This document shows, in pieces, positions 1 to 12,400 of a stretch of DNA of 64,000 bases. Both the position numbers and the translations under genes were made by a program. The stretch's first letter is position 1, and each line of letters starts with the position of its first letter. Origin of the DNA: Leptasterias polaris (Eukaryota; Echinodermata; Asteroidea; Forcipulatida; Asteriidae); assembly GCA_037783415.1 (NCBI GenBank), contig JAZGTN010000240.1:1025001-1089000 (forward strand), written 5' to 3'. The notes under the pieces were generated by a model that saw only the letters and a program-made list of their open reading frames with translations, was not told where the DNA came from and made no database searches.

Positions 1-2895
1 CACATCGACAACTTTATAAGCCAAGATGATCTGGACTTCAAATAACTGAGCCTGATTTATAGTCATTTGACTTGCCTGAGGGGCGAAATACAAACACTAA
101 TCGGTAAACTCGATGGACAGCCTGAAGTGCGGGAGGATCCAAGCTTAAACACCCCTACTTAAATTGGCATTTCCTCCGGTATGGTCATGTCACGGGTCAA
201 CGCTCGCTTTAAGCTGCGACTTTAGGGCTTGAGAACACTCCGCGGTCATTTCAGCAGGTCGGATAAAAGTCCTGAAAACTCGAAAGGTTTCATCACGTTT
301 TGCTGATGGAATTTTTTTCGACGTAATGCTATTATTTGACGCACGTTTAGTTTGCAATTTGAGGCCGTGGCAGTGTTAATCATGCACATTATTCACCTCT
401 GGAAGTGGGAAAGTTAAAAACAAATCCTTTTCAAGCATCGCACATTCATCGTTTAATTTCTTTTTCGAGACGGATAGATGTTTTGGTAATGATTCCTAAA
501 GCTTTAGTCATATAGATTAGTAAATACTCCACGATTTAATGACCATAAAACTTACTTGGTGAGAAGCACTATTTGAGAAAGGATTCCCTGCGAAGTAATA
601 TGATTGTGATAATTTTCACCCAAACACAATTGAATCTGAGAAACGATTCATTCATGCATTGTTTCTACGATTCTAATTTCCTTGCTAAGCGTGGATGGAT
701 TCGACGTTCTTGTTTTAATACTGCGACATTTTAAAAATTGTTTTCTGTCACTGTATTCCACCGTGAAACTTTCACATGTGACTTTTGTTGTTTATTTCTT
801 TCTAATTTTGCCTATAAGTTAGCTTTACGTTGACAACAAAATATGACCCTATATCTTTAAGTCTAAATTCATGAACAACTCGCAAACATTTTCTGAAACA
901 TAGGCCTACTAATATCAACAGCTATCAGGACAGATGAAAAGAGATAGTGTGAAGAACTGTTGGGAAAACTTGTTGGCGCCAAAAAGACAGCCCTACGGAT
1001 GTTACTCTCTCGGGCAATCATTGTAACTCTCAATTGTTGTTGTCTCCTTCCATTAGTCTCAAGTTTTAATCTCTCGTTGTTTCGTGTCTCGTAGGATTTA
1101 CACTTGGAATTGCCGTCTGCTTCTTTGGCCTCCAATCAGCGGCTGGGGAAGAGCTTTCTTTCATTTGCATCACCCGATCGTCAGACAGCCACACCCACCT
1201 GTAGGCAGACTACTCCCTTATCTCGTGGCTCTGCGTTGCATGATGTTGATGGCACTAGTTTCATGGTGAGTCTGAATTCATATCAATTTGCCTGGTGTCA
1301 CTATCTACGGAGAACTTAATTGGGTGGAAGTTTATGGTGAGTTGTGCTCATTATGGAGGTTGGACGATAAAAAACGAATTCGACAAACCAATATCTCAAA
1401 GAAACACAGCCCTTATCAAAACGCTCTGAGTTTTTGGCTCACACTGTGTGATGAGCTAACAAGTGACTCGGCCTTGTGTCTCTGTATCAGCCACACCCAT
1501 GAAGCTTCTCTTTTACACAACCTCCCCCCCCTTTCCCCCTCTCAGAGGTGGATAAGCGACTCACGAAACTCCCGGTCTCATTCAAACTCCCTCAATCCTT
1601 TGCACACAGCGCCCCCTGATAACTCCACCTATCTTATCAACCCCCCTGCGAAGGTGTGATAAAGCGATGTGGAGTTTCTCTTGCAATTAAAACGTATCTC
1701 CTCCTAATGCGTGACAAAACCCAGGCCCCTGTAGGATTAGCGAGAGCTGAAACAACTCGGAACGCAAACAACGTTCGGTGCACTGACACAGCAGTCGATG
1801 ACCCGGCAGGAGTCGTGTATTTTCCCCAATCGTTTTTTTCCTTTTCCCCCAATGTTTTTTAAACGCGGTACATTCAAGCAAGGGCATTCATCATTAACAA
1901 TTCTTCCAAACTACTCGTTAGCAGTTGGCGATCGAGAAGGCCGCTCTCGAGGTTGTCGGACATATAGTGCTATAATAGCCCTATAACTGACACTAGTCTT
2001 TTATCAAGGCGGTGGGAAGAGTTCACTCTCGGTCACTCGCTAATTGGCGTTGTGCACCCGCAATTTCCTACAACATCAGCCCATTGTAGTATTATTTTTC
2101 AAAGCATTTTTTTACTTCCTCTGCTTTTATGAGATTCACAAAAGGAATCAATCAGCCAGATTTTCCTTTTGATTTTCACACTTTGTTTCCCTTGCAGCGA
2201 ACCCGCACACTGTTCACTCTTGTCAGGCATCTGCAGCGTTTTTGACTTCACGTTTCTTCGTCTGCGTTCCTCGAGAACATACGTTAGGAGTTAATGCACC
2301 TGGTGTTTTTTCGCCCCTGCTTACAATGTGCTATCTGGTTAAAACATTTGCCTAACTATGGTGCCCTATGCCGTTACTGTCACATTTGTATTCGTTGGGC
2401 CGATAGCTCTTTTCGAAACCAATGCTTGAGCTTCGGTTGCGTACGCCCGTTTGAAGCCCTGTTTCGAAAGCGTACATTTTATTTTATAAAACAAGTTTCG
2501 GGGAAATTGAACCTATAATCTGACGCCATGGTTTCGAAAACGGTTATAAATGTGTTATTTGTGACCATCTATATCGTGTTCCCCTTTTCTGTGATGCATA
2601 ACGTACAATCACAGTGAGTCACCAGACCATCTCCTTTCCAGCCTCGATTTGACTACACATAGTTTGTGTAGAAACTGGATGGCTGCATCAGTAAACGCCA
2701 TCTTGTATTTCAACTCGATGACTTGATTGGTCATTGAAACTGTTGAAGTTTCGGCTTTAGATAAAAGTAAAGGCACTTTCTGGGGGGCTTTGTGTTTTCT
2801 CCTAAAACTAAATATAATTACTTCGTAACTACTTTTTTCTTATTACTTGTAATTATTTTTATCAGCAAGAACTGGAATGAATGTTGTATCATAGT
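1..2895. other. Non-coding, no gene recognised
   Basis: Only short unconvincing open frames, none with a recognisable domain or codon pattern. AT-rich with pyrimidine-rich patches. Confidence 0.5.
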
Positions 2896-3064
2896 ATAGA
2901 AATATTGACTGCTATGAGGGGCACAGTTAAAATTATAGGCCCAAGGTAATGTCAAAACCATGACTATGCCCGAAGCGAAGCTGAGGGCATAGTCATGGTT
3001 TTGACATCACCGAGGGCCTATAATTTTAACTGTGCCCCGAATATTAAGCAGTCAATATTTCTTT
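2896..3064. repeat. Long inverted repeat (hairpin MITE-like element)
   Basis: Arms of about 75 bp (2898-2970 and 2985-3062) are near-perfect reverse complements around a short loop. The arms contain GGGCACAGTTAAAATTATAG and its complement. A related GGGCACAGTTAATTATGACG sequence lies nearby at about 3194, so the family may extend there. Confidence 0.85.
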
Positions 3065-6000
3065 TATATACCGAAGAAAGGACATCAGTTCGCGCCGTGA
3101 CACGAACGTATACAACGCGTACAGAAGTACACAAGTGACCTACTATGAATACAGTGTGTTGCGACTGGCGGGCACAGTCGATTGCTGTGCCCCGGGCACA
3201 GTTAATTATGACGTCATCTTGATAGAAAAATGGGGCCCAGCTATTTCAATGACTCCACTTTTAACCAATCAGATTAGATGATTCTATATATGAGGTATAT
3301 AAAGGACAATGTTATACCTTCCACAAAGAACGTTCTTCAAAACTTCACAAGAATAGTCGTATTACATTATTAATAAGGTCAAACGTTTTTTAAATTGTCT
3401 TTATAGGGAGTCTCGAAATGTGTCTTTCCAAGAAGACTAGATACACTCGCAAATCGACCAGAATAATACTTGGGGTGCCAGACGATAGTTACACACAAAA
3501 AGCTCCAACAAAATGACCCGGGGGATAAATCTTGATTCCGAGGCATTAGCAGCAGATGACTGTCGAGTTTTCTATCTGTCGGGGTTGCTTCGTCGTCCTA
3601 TCATCACAGTTTGGTGATGTTGGTTGTGGGTTTTCTTGTTTGTGGTGGAATGTTTCAGAAGATTTGACAAAGAAATGACTAAAGGAAATGACTAATAACC
3701 TTTTGTCTTTGCCTTCTCCTTTTCCCACACAGATATTCACTTTATTAGTCTGCCCTACATTGTATTAACTAACTCTTCTAACCTTCCATTTTGTCCTTTG
3801 TGTTCCCAACTTCTTGTGGTCAAGCTATCCTCTTCCCTTCATAACCCCCCCCCCCCTTGTCTTCATAATCCCTGCTTACCCCCTGCCTTCTCTGAATGCT
3901 TTCTGCTTTTCTCCCTCCACTCTCTCTATTCATGTATTTCCACTTGACTACTCTTGTAACTCTTGTCTGCTTGTATGTGTGTTGTGTGTTGTGTGTTGTC
4001 ATTCAGCCTTCGAGAAAGACTCTGCTAGGGTCGAAACTAATTTATTTTTTGCAAGATTTGACAAATTAACATTTTCTTTACAAAGCTCATACATACCTGA
4101 ACAAAACTTTACAATTTTTCCTGTTTCCGAACCTGAAGGGACGAGTCACTTCCCCTTTTCCCCAATAGGCCTATGGTCTTAAAATGGACAGTATCACTTT
4201 TCTCAATGTGTCGTGGGGTGCGTTGCTTGAGGCGAGACTGACTAATTAAGAAGAAAATGTTTACAAATTATTTCAATATCAACATTCGTCCCTGGAGGGG
4301 CGGGGTCATGACCTCGGGGATTTAACATGTGGCGTGTTTTTTTGTTTACGCCCCAGCGGTAGTCATGTTCAAGGGCACACTTTAGAGACGTCGATTGGCG
4401 GTGGGGCACGGCAGCTCGATTTCACCCGGTGCTTGTGATGGCGATCGAGGCAACGACCGCTCGGACGTTGCTGGATCCACGTTCCACTTGAATAGAGACA
4501 ACCGTTGTCAGAGAGGGTTTTCTTTCTACCTCTTCTTTTCTTTTTCTTGGTAGTGAGAGGTGAAGAGGTTATCCCGGAAGGGCGGAGCAAATACCTCTGC
4601 GATCAGGCTTGATGGACCACCAAAGATGCAGCAACGTGCATCCTTCAACTGCGGTGGATGGAGTGGCAAGGTCCGCAATTCCGGCAATACCCGCGTAATT
4701 GAATGGTGAAAAGACCGCAAGCACCATGTGCAAATCGTCACTTCGAGGGCGTTTTAAAGTGACTGGTGTTTAGGGGGTGATTAACAGGGGGTTCACCTCC
4801 CCTAAAGTCTCCCGGGGGGCAAGCCTCGCCAATCAGACACCGAACAAGTACTGGACATCAGACATCACTTTGTCCCCCTTTCTTCTCTCTGAAGCAAGTA
4901 TCCGTGGATGTCTGCCACATAACGATTGGTTGTTGGGACGGTGGAGAAGTAGTCTTGAAACTCATTGGAGATGGAATCTCAGCGTCGACAAGATAAGACC
5001 ACGGACCATAGAGTCAATTTGACAGTGTCAGCAACAGTTAAAGTTGTATCACGTTTTCATTTTAAGCTCATCATCTGTCATTGATTTGTTTCGTTTTGAT
5101 AACAGTGGTCATCCAATTCACAAATACCGACAAACTGTTTGGGGAGTTGGGGGGGGGGGGTAACCTTCCAGTATGTCTGATCCCATTTCCTTATTCAAAC
5201 TGTGAGTAATTGTACTAATTAACCGTTCTGATACAACCCTCTCCCCGCCCCAAAATAGCCCCCACCCTAAAATAGCCCCTGTCGTACCTTAAAGGTCCAC
5301 GTGTAAATTTAAAAATAAATTGATGGCGGTATTTGGGCTGGCGATCTTGAGTTGTGTCAGTGTGTATGCCTATATATTATGTTCGTTTGTTTATCGCTTA
5401 CATTGCTGGGGGTGTATTTATTGTTGCCTCTGTTCATCACAATATTTGTCAAAAAGCGCCCCCATCGGTTTCCAAGAATTTAAAGAGTAAATTTACCCGC
5501 CCACGTTTGCTGTGGGCGGTAAACCCCTCAAATTCTTGCCACCCCTCTGTAAATATGTTCTATTGGGAAAAATAGAGAACTAAATTTAAGGGCAATGTAT
5601 TAACATGCTGACAATTGTGCATGGTTCCCGCTGTTTTCTCCTGAGTTACACAACAGATTATGCCTAAATTTCATGTGTGGTTAATCACACAAAACATGAA
5701 CACTGTCTGCGACTATGAGCTCTACCAATCCTGTATAATACTAATAGTAAAACCTTGTGGTTTATTATTTGATACCTTTAAATAAAGTGTAAAGCTGTAT
5801 TTGACAAAGTTGTGCCAGTTATCCCCCCACATACATAGTATCTTTAAGTGTGGCAGCAGTACATATTACATTTGGAATTTAATCTAATTACGTTATCATT
5901 TTTCAAAGCGGATGAATGCAGCGACCTTATAGGTTAAAACAAAATTACTTCCACATGGCTCTATCATAGTATTTGGTCGGGTTTGTCATTCGAATAGTCG

Positions 6001-6800
6001 GACAATCGGTTAATCGGACAGGCAGGCGAATCACAGCCTTTCCCTACTGACCAACTCCGTCAAGAGGAATGAAAACGCTATGCGGAGTTGTGGGGCCGCC
6101 TTGTCCCTATCGGGAAGAGGGATCTAAGAAATCGATCGCCGCGTAAAAAGAACCTTTAACGGAGAGTATCTAGTTCATTTAGGATCACCCTGTTATTTCC
6201 CGCGAATTTGGAGCACTGCGCACCGAGGAATTTAGGCCGTTGAAAGGCGATACCCTCCCGGGAGCCCGAGCTGTTCCTCGGGGGAGCCAGGCGCGTGCAG
6301 TGTTTTGAAAAGCGATAATTCGTCCAAATCATTCGCAGTTGGGACGTGGTACTGAGAGAGGCCGATGACGACGGATTCATTGTAGTCGAACTGGATTGGT
6401 CATGGCCCGGGCCCGGCCACGATGCTGCACCGTTAGATAACCGCTCCGGGCGGGGGTGATTTGGGGGGATATGAGACGGTTACAACTCCCGGGCGTTGGG
6501 GAGAGACTCCTTTAACTGGCGGAAATTAAATAAACATTGCCAGAATAAAATGACCTAATATATTGGGTAACTAGGTTTGGTGCACGGGGAATAACACACG
6601 TTGGACCTGGTGGGAACGATTGGATGAAATGTGAGCCGCCTTTCTGTATCAAGTATCGTGCTCACAACTCGAGGGTGACGGGGTTCAAATATCATATTCC
6701 ACCTTTGTGACACTTCACTTCTCGATCATTAACCGTAAAAACGTTGCCCCCCCTCTCCCCCTCCTCCCCTCCCCCACCCACAGCCCTATACGTATGCTCG
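3065..6800. other. Non-coding, no gene recognised
   Basis: Contains homopolymer C (about 3847) and G (about 5150) runs, a GTGTTGTGTGTT stretch near 3980 and the small hairpin at 5474-5537. No supported exons. Confidence 0.5.
5474..5537. repeat. Small inverted repeat
   Basis: AAGAATTT...TTTACCCGCCCAC and GTGGGCGGTAAA...AAATTCTT are complementary arms around a 7-nt loop. Confidence 0.6.
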
Positions 6801-7046
6801 TGTTATAACGTCAACTTAAACCGGAAACACGTATAGGAAATAAGTAAACGCAACCTCAGCAATTAATTAGCAACGACAAACTAACACCATTTTATTGAAG
6901 TTCTATGGTTACACTCGTCCGGTCCAACGCCCCCGATGCCAACTGAGTCGAACCAACTGGGCGTGACCACTTATAAAGATGTAGGCGATACCAACATTTA
7001 CTAAGAGGGGTGTTACAACATTTACATATCAATGAACTCCACAACA
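6801..7046 (-). repeat. 3' LTR of the Gypsy element (minus-strand orientation)
   Basis: 246-bp partner of 8895-9140. It begins TGTTATAACG and ends CTCCACAACA on the plus strand. Confidence 0.93.
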
Positions 7047-7421
7047 TACGCCACCCCAAAATAAAACTGGCTCCTGGCAATTTAATTACAATTTAACAAA
7101 ACTTGCAGTTGATTCCTCTTGTTAAATTCGCTGTCTACCATCGTCAATCTTGTCCACACGAAGAAGAGATGGTGATCCTTGTGGAAGATCTTGCTGTCCG
7201 CGGGCTGGCCAGGCCACGAGATCCCAATCCCTCATCGTCCGAACTCCGATGGTTATTGCCGGCAATATGACAACATTTGAGGAAATACCCATTAATTACA
7301 TTATCCCCAAATTATATACAAACAAGATTACACTATTTTTAAATGGCATCTACAGCGTACAATCAGAATAGGTATACATAAATACACAATAAACTTTCAA
7401 AAATACATCACCTTTTACAAA
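7047..7421 (-). other. Non-coding 3' internal region of the Gypsy element
   Basis: Lies between the integrase stop codon and the 3' LTR. No coding capacity is recognised; it ends in the polypurine-like tract. Confidence 0.6.
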
Positions 7422-8894
7422 TTATAATTTTCCTGTGATTCTTACTGAATTGTTTTTCAAATACTCTAAAGCCGCCTCGTTTAGGTTTGTTTCTGGTTCC
7501 CATGTATCTTCGTTATCAGAAAATCCTTTCCATTTAATCAAGTATTCAAGACGTTTATTCTTGTATCTACCCCGCAGTATACACGCTATTTCATATTCCT
7601 TAGTTTGTTCTACTGGAATGGTAGGTATTCCAGGTATAATAGAAGCTGAGGAAGCTTGCTGACTCAACTCCTGTTTGGACTTAAGTGGAACAAAAATATC
7701 TTCTGGACAGTCTTCGTCAGACAATATTGGCAAAGAAATATTCTGTTCTAGGTCACTTGGTGTGATATCATTACCTGGACGTACAAATCTATTGTAAGCA
7801 AATTTCATACGATTAACGTGAACCGGTGTCGAAAGTAGCTTATTATTTTCCAGATTTCTAACTCGAAAATTTACAGGGCCCGTCTGCTCTACTAAGAGAT
7901 AAGGTCCAGCCCAAAACTTTGCCAATTTGCGAGAAAGTCCCTTTTGTACCACCGGGATATAAATCCAAACAGTATCACCAACTTGATACTCTACGTCTTG
8001 AGTTGCTTTGTCAAAATAGGTCTTCATTTTGATTTGATTCATTTCAGCACATTTTTTAGATACACCACGAAAAATCTCTAGTTGTGAAATTAGCTGATGA
8101 AGGTGATCTCTGACAGATTTGTCAGGGTGATTATACTGGGATAGTGTTACCTCCAAAGGCAACCTAGCCTCTCTCCCGTACAACAGAAAAAACGGGCTAT
8201 ATCCCACTGAGTTTTCAGCAGGAGTAGTTCTGTAAGCAAATTGAACTACTCCAAGATACTCATCCCAATTATTGTGAAACTCATTCACATAATGGGAGAT
8301 AGTGTCTAAAATGACCGAATTGAATCTCTCCTGAATAGCGTTACATGCAGGGTGATAGGCACTAGTGTTCAGTTTTTGAGTTTGCATTATACGACAAACT
8401 TCCATAACAATTTTGCTAAGAAAGTTCGTTCCTCTGTCACTGAGCAGAGTTTTCGGACAACCATGTTCACATATTACCTTATCGAAAAACATACGGGCAA
8501 CAGTCGATGCCTCCATATTAGAAAGTGCAGTAAGAATGGGCCACCTAGTGCAATGGTCTGAAAAACACAAAACATAGCGATTACCTTTAGTCGTTATAGG
8601 TAATGGACCTAAGATATCAACACTTACACGTTCGAATGGTTCTGGAATTTTCATGATCATTAACGGTGCCAGTACCTTATGTCTGTTCGTCTTTCTCTGG
8701 GCACAAGAGATGCAACTTCGAACCCAATTGTCGATATCTCGGTACATTCCCTTCCAGAAGAAACGCTGACGTACCCTTGCGTAAGTTCTGTGAAAGCCAA
8801 AATGAGCTGCAAGAACATTGTCATGACAATTACCCAATACAATGTCTACAAATGACAGAGGAACATACAATTGGTACCCGGATCTTCCACCATT
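7422..8894 (-). CDS. Gypsy integrase with C-terminal chromodomain (partial pol, 5' truncated)
   Basis: Retrotransposon integrase, which inserts element cDNA into chromosomes. Numbering from the TTG codon at 8870: zinc-binding HHCC motif (H16, H23, C53, C56), catalytic core D85, D145 and E181 with DD35E spacing (SVDILGPL, LLSDRGTNF, QERF), and a chromodomain at about 425-472 with aromatic-cage candidates Y426, W447 and W457 (LIKWKGF, DTWEPE). The frame stays open upstream, reading NGGRSGYQLYVPLS, to the inner edge of the 5' LTR. That stretch looks like native integrase, so there is no authentic start codon; this is the end of a pol polyprotein whose front is missing. No internal stop or frameshift is seen. 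Chromodomains of such elements are thought to steer integration to marked chromatin. Confidence 0.92.
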   Translation of the reverse strand, partial: NGGRSGYQLYVPLSFVDIVLGNCHDNVLAAHFGFHRTYARVRQRFFWKGMYRDIDNWVRSCISCAQRKTNRHKVLAPLMIMKIPEPFERVSVDILGPLPITTKGNRYVLCFSDHCTRWPILTALSNMEASTVARMFFDKVICEHGCPKTLLSDRGTNFLSKIVMEVCRIMQTQKLNTSAYHPACNAIQERFNSVILDTISHYVNEFHNNWDEYLGVVQFAYRTTPAENSVGYSPFFLLYGREARLPLEVTLSQYNHPDKSVRDHLHQLISQLEIFRGVSKKCAEMNQIKMKTYFDKATQDVEYQVGDTVWIYIPVVQKGLSRKLAKFWAGPYLLVEQTGPVNFRVRNLENNKLLSTPVHVNRMKFAYNRFVRPGNDITPSDLEQNISLPILSDEDCPEDIFVPLKSKQELSQQASSASIIPGIPTIPVEQTKEYEIACILRGRYKNKRLEYLIKWKGFSDNEDTWEPETNLNEAALEYLKNNSVRITGKL

Positions 8895-9140
8895 TGTTAT
8901 AACGTCAACTTAAACCGGAAACACGTATAGGAAATAAGTAAACGCAACCTCAGCAATTAATTAGCAACGACAAACTAACACCATTTTATTGAAGTTCTAT
9001 GGTTACACTCGTCCGGTCCAACGCCCCCGATGCCAACTGAGTCGAACCAACTGGGCGTGACCACTTATAAAGATGTAGGCGATACCAACATTTACTAAGA
9101 GGGGTGTTACAACATTTACATATCAATGAACTCCACAACA
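8895..9140 (-). repeat. 5' LTR of the Gypsy element (minus-strand orientation)
   Basis: The 246-bp repeat matches 6801-7046 base for base by eye. The flanking CTCG on its outer side is shared with the other LTR's outer flank. Confidence 0.93.
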
Positions 9141-9321
9141 CTCGTAACCATTGAACTGTGCAAAATCAGTGTTGGTTTTGTAATTGTATTTTGTGTGTTT
9201 CTTTCTGTACTTATATCTAAATGCATGCAATGTGTTGTACCTTTTCATCAGTATCTTCCTGGGCAATGCACATTGATTTGCAGAAGTTTTGGCTTTTCAC
9301 GATTAACATCAGCTTGACAGA

Positions 9322-9476
9322 TAAAGGCAGGGTATACTTTTGGTAATTATTGTCAAAGACCACACTTGGTGTATCCCAACATTATGCATGAAATATGCTC
9401 CCCAGTGCTCTTTACCGAGTAATTTGTTATGGTCATTAACTTGTGGAGTTTTTACCAAAAGTGCATCCTGCCTTTA
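9322..9476. mobile_element. Short MITE, TTTGGTAA/TTACCAAA family
   Basis: Terminal inverted repeats TAAAGGCAGG...TTTTGGTAA and TTACCAAAA...CCTGCCTTTA. The interior (TTGTCAAAGACCA...) matches one end of the longer copies at 48.2 and 59.7 kb. Confidence 0.75.
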
Positions 9477-12400
9477 GTGTGATGTTCGGACAAGTAACAA
9501 TCACCACTAAAATTGTAGCGGGGCTCTTAGATCAAGCTCAGTGTTGTGGGGCATTCTTTTTCCAATAGATCAAGTCATTGTGAAAGTGGGGGACTAAAAG
9601 TTTCTTACCTATTATCAAAACAGCGTATTGTGTGAAATCTGTGCGAATGTTTAGTTCCTTCAGTGATTCCAAAATGGCATCAAGTTTGACCTTTCGACTG
9701 GACGACAAATTCCCATGTGGAATGTATACGGACCTATTGATTTCTGACATCCAATGACGTCATGTTTCATAATTCGCTTTGAAAGAGTATCAAATTAAAT
9801 GTCATGTTGTGCCATGTTAACGTGGTTAGAGACTTGTATAGGCGGTAATGTTCCCTTTGTTCAGTCCCATAAAAACTTTACTCTTAACTCTCACCCGTAA
9901 TTCTTAATAGGAAAATAATGTTTAAGATCTTTTAAAACCAGCCCCCAACCCCCAGTTAGACTTCTCACCCCACCCCCCAGTATTATTATTTTAATTTTAA
10001 CTCAAACGGGTTTGCGCCGGGCGTTGACCTCCTGGAGGCGTGGCCTCCCTGCAACACCTGTATCGTACATCCGTGGTCTACCGTGTTGTCACACCTGCAC
10101 AGGTTGCTAGTTAACCTTTGACCTTACACCCCCCCCCCCCCCCCCACATCACCTGCAACTCAAGTCAGATGAATCCGGTATGGATTACAAGCCACGCACA
10201 GATCATAGTTGGGTATCATCAAATTTTTTTAGATGCCTATATCTGAAACAGCCTACAACAGGTGTAGATTGTGGGTCTTGTTGAAGGTTGCAAGACGGGA
10301 AGATCTTCTTGTTGTTGTTTGTTGAACTTGAATTTGAAAATGTCCAAGGGTAAGTTTTGTCAGTTACAAAAATACATGTCCCATCTCACTTATAGCCCTT
10401 TAGCTATAAACCTCGTAACTGTTGCTGTCTGGTTCCCGAAATACCACAATGACAATTCAATGGAATGTTTTATCTCTTTACTTCGTACGGAGGAACCTGA
10501 CTCTTTTCATTGGAGTCTCCGTTTGATTACATCGTAAATAGAGAAAGGTATGATTACATTGAGCTGATACATGATGATGGACAAGATGGCTGCTTAACGC
10601 CATCGTTTGTTTTGTGATGAATGAACAAGGTTCAAACATCTATAGAAAGCCTATAATAGACACTTGCACGCCTATTCACACTTGAATTGCTAAACCCTGG
10701 CAAACTCCAGGAAAACAGCCTTTTTCCCCCGGGAGTTTTCCCCTGCCAGGGAGTATAGGGTCAATTAGCGAGATAAAGCTGAGGTTGGCATTCTGGGAAT
10801 ATGAAAGTACATAAATGCTGTTTGGCCCTTTCTCGTGTTTTGGGTTTTGTTTTTTTTGTTTTTTTTTGGTCTGCTGTTTTTCTTCTTCATTTTTACTGAA
10901 GGGACATAATACCCACCGGCCGTTCATCTTTATCTATACGGAGGAGGCTTATGCATATTAGTCAGGTGCTCCTATACTCCATAGGTACTAACTTATACCT
11001 ACTTAGTACCTACTGCAAAAGTACCTAAGTACCTAGGTACTAGGTAAGTTAGGTACTCATCAAGGCATTTTAAAGGGAAGAAACATGGAAGTGTTAGTCA
11101 TGTCAGCTAGACAGGAGGAAGGTGGAGAGGAACTCGTGAACATCAGCACTTTTCACACTACCAAGCTTTTAGGTATCGCAGGGAAATAACCCACGGGAAA
11201 ATCCTGGAGAAGTTTAACCCAACTGCCACTTTATGGTTTCAAGCTGGGATGCACTTTTCCTTGGGAAAATAAGCTAACCCCGGGGGCTATCTTGCTCAAA
11301 AAAACTACATTTTTCAATATTACAATGTATATGATCCACCCAAGTTCACATTTTTGTGAAAACAAAAAGCGAACATTTAAAATGATCATTGATGTTTTCT
11401 GAATTCGTTCAAAAATTGTTCAAAACGATTCAACAAAATTATCTGCCACTCGCGATTCGCAGTCACAGCGTGTACGCATTCGGTGAGAACTTTTAAACCG
11501 GCCGTTTTTTGGTCAACTGTAGAGAATGGAGTCAACGTTTACCACCCCCGAGGGATTGGCGAGCAACCGCGAGTGACCCGAAGCAGGTCCACCAAGGACA
11601 CCTTTTTGTTCAACGCGAAGGACTTCTGGGAAAGTCTATTATGACCGACTAAACAGCCCTCGGGTCATGTGCGGCGAACGGTTACATGAAAACATAATTT
11701 GCGGTCGCGCTGGTAATAAAATTGACATACGTTACCCGGTTCATTGGTGTGGACTGAAATAAAAGGGGACTGGTTTTCTTTATTTTGATGGGGGTTACAA
11801 AAAGTCCCATAGACCACGCCACCGTGTTTACAAAATTAGTGAATTTGTGCATGCCAGGGCATTTCCTGGCAGGCAAGATGCTACACTCACGAGGTCTTTC
11901 ATTCTCTATATGCTACACTCATTATGATAAATATTGTACAATTTCTTATCATGCTTTTTTACATAATAATTGAATACGTGATTATTCTATTGATAAATAC
12001 ATTTTGACAACTCACTCACTGGCTAGTTCGATGTTGTTCGATTGTGGCTTTATTATTTTTCATAAATTGGAATTTTGTGTGCCCGTCTCTTTTTGGTGTA
12101 TATCAAAGGATTTTAGTGACGAGATATTGGTTCGATTGCCCTGGTTTACGGATGTGAAACGAGGACATGCGGTAACGACCTGCCCACGAAAATAGACCCA
12201 CTGGGCGACACAATCAGATAACTTTTACACCGTTATTTTCTACTGAAGGATATTAATCGAAACTCAGCTGGTTATTGGAATTACACCAGCGGTGAGCGGC
12301 GGGGCCACTGCTCCGTGTCAACTCGCACCAACACCGACTCTCTTCACCGGTGACGTGCAAAGAGCACCCGGAGAAACAAAGCTCTAAAATGTTATAGGAC

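Larger units (their letters stand above)
6801..9140 (-). mobile_element. Internally deleted Ty3/Gypsy LTR retrotransposon with chromodomain integrase
   Basis: Two direct repeats of 246 bp (6801-7046 and 8895-9140), TG...CA ended and identical as far as I can compare by eye, flank a minus-strand integrase ORF. CTCG at 6797-6800 and again at 9141-9144 is a 4-bp target-site duplication. A G-rich polypurine-like stretch lies just inside the 3' LTR (about 7047-7060, minus strand). Gag, protease, reverse transcriptase and RNase H are absent: the 5' LTR abuts the integrase frame directly and no convincing primer-binding site remains. Identical LTRs imply a young insertion. Confidence 0.93.

Noticed and set aside
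3814..4182. 122-codon open frame on the plus strand
   Set aside because: Composition follows a C/T-rich low-complexity stretch with a poly-C run; no domain and no splice or codon support.
10338..10350. ATGTCCAAGG followed by GTAAG as an alternative first exon of the kinesin
   Set aside because: It ends in phase 1, whereas kinesin exon 2 needs phase 2; no other partner exon was found.
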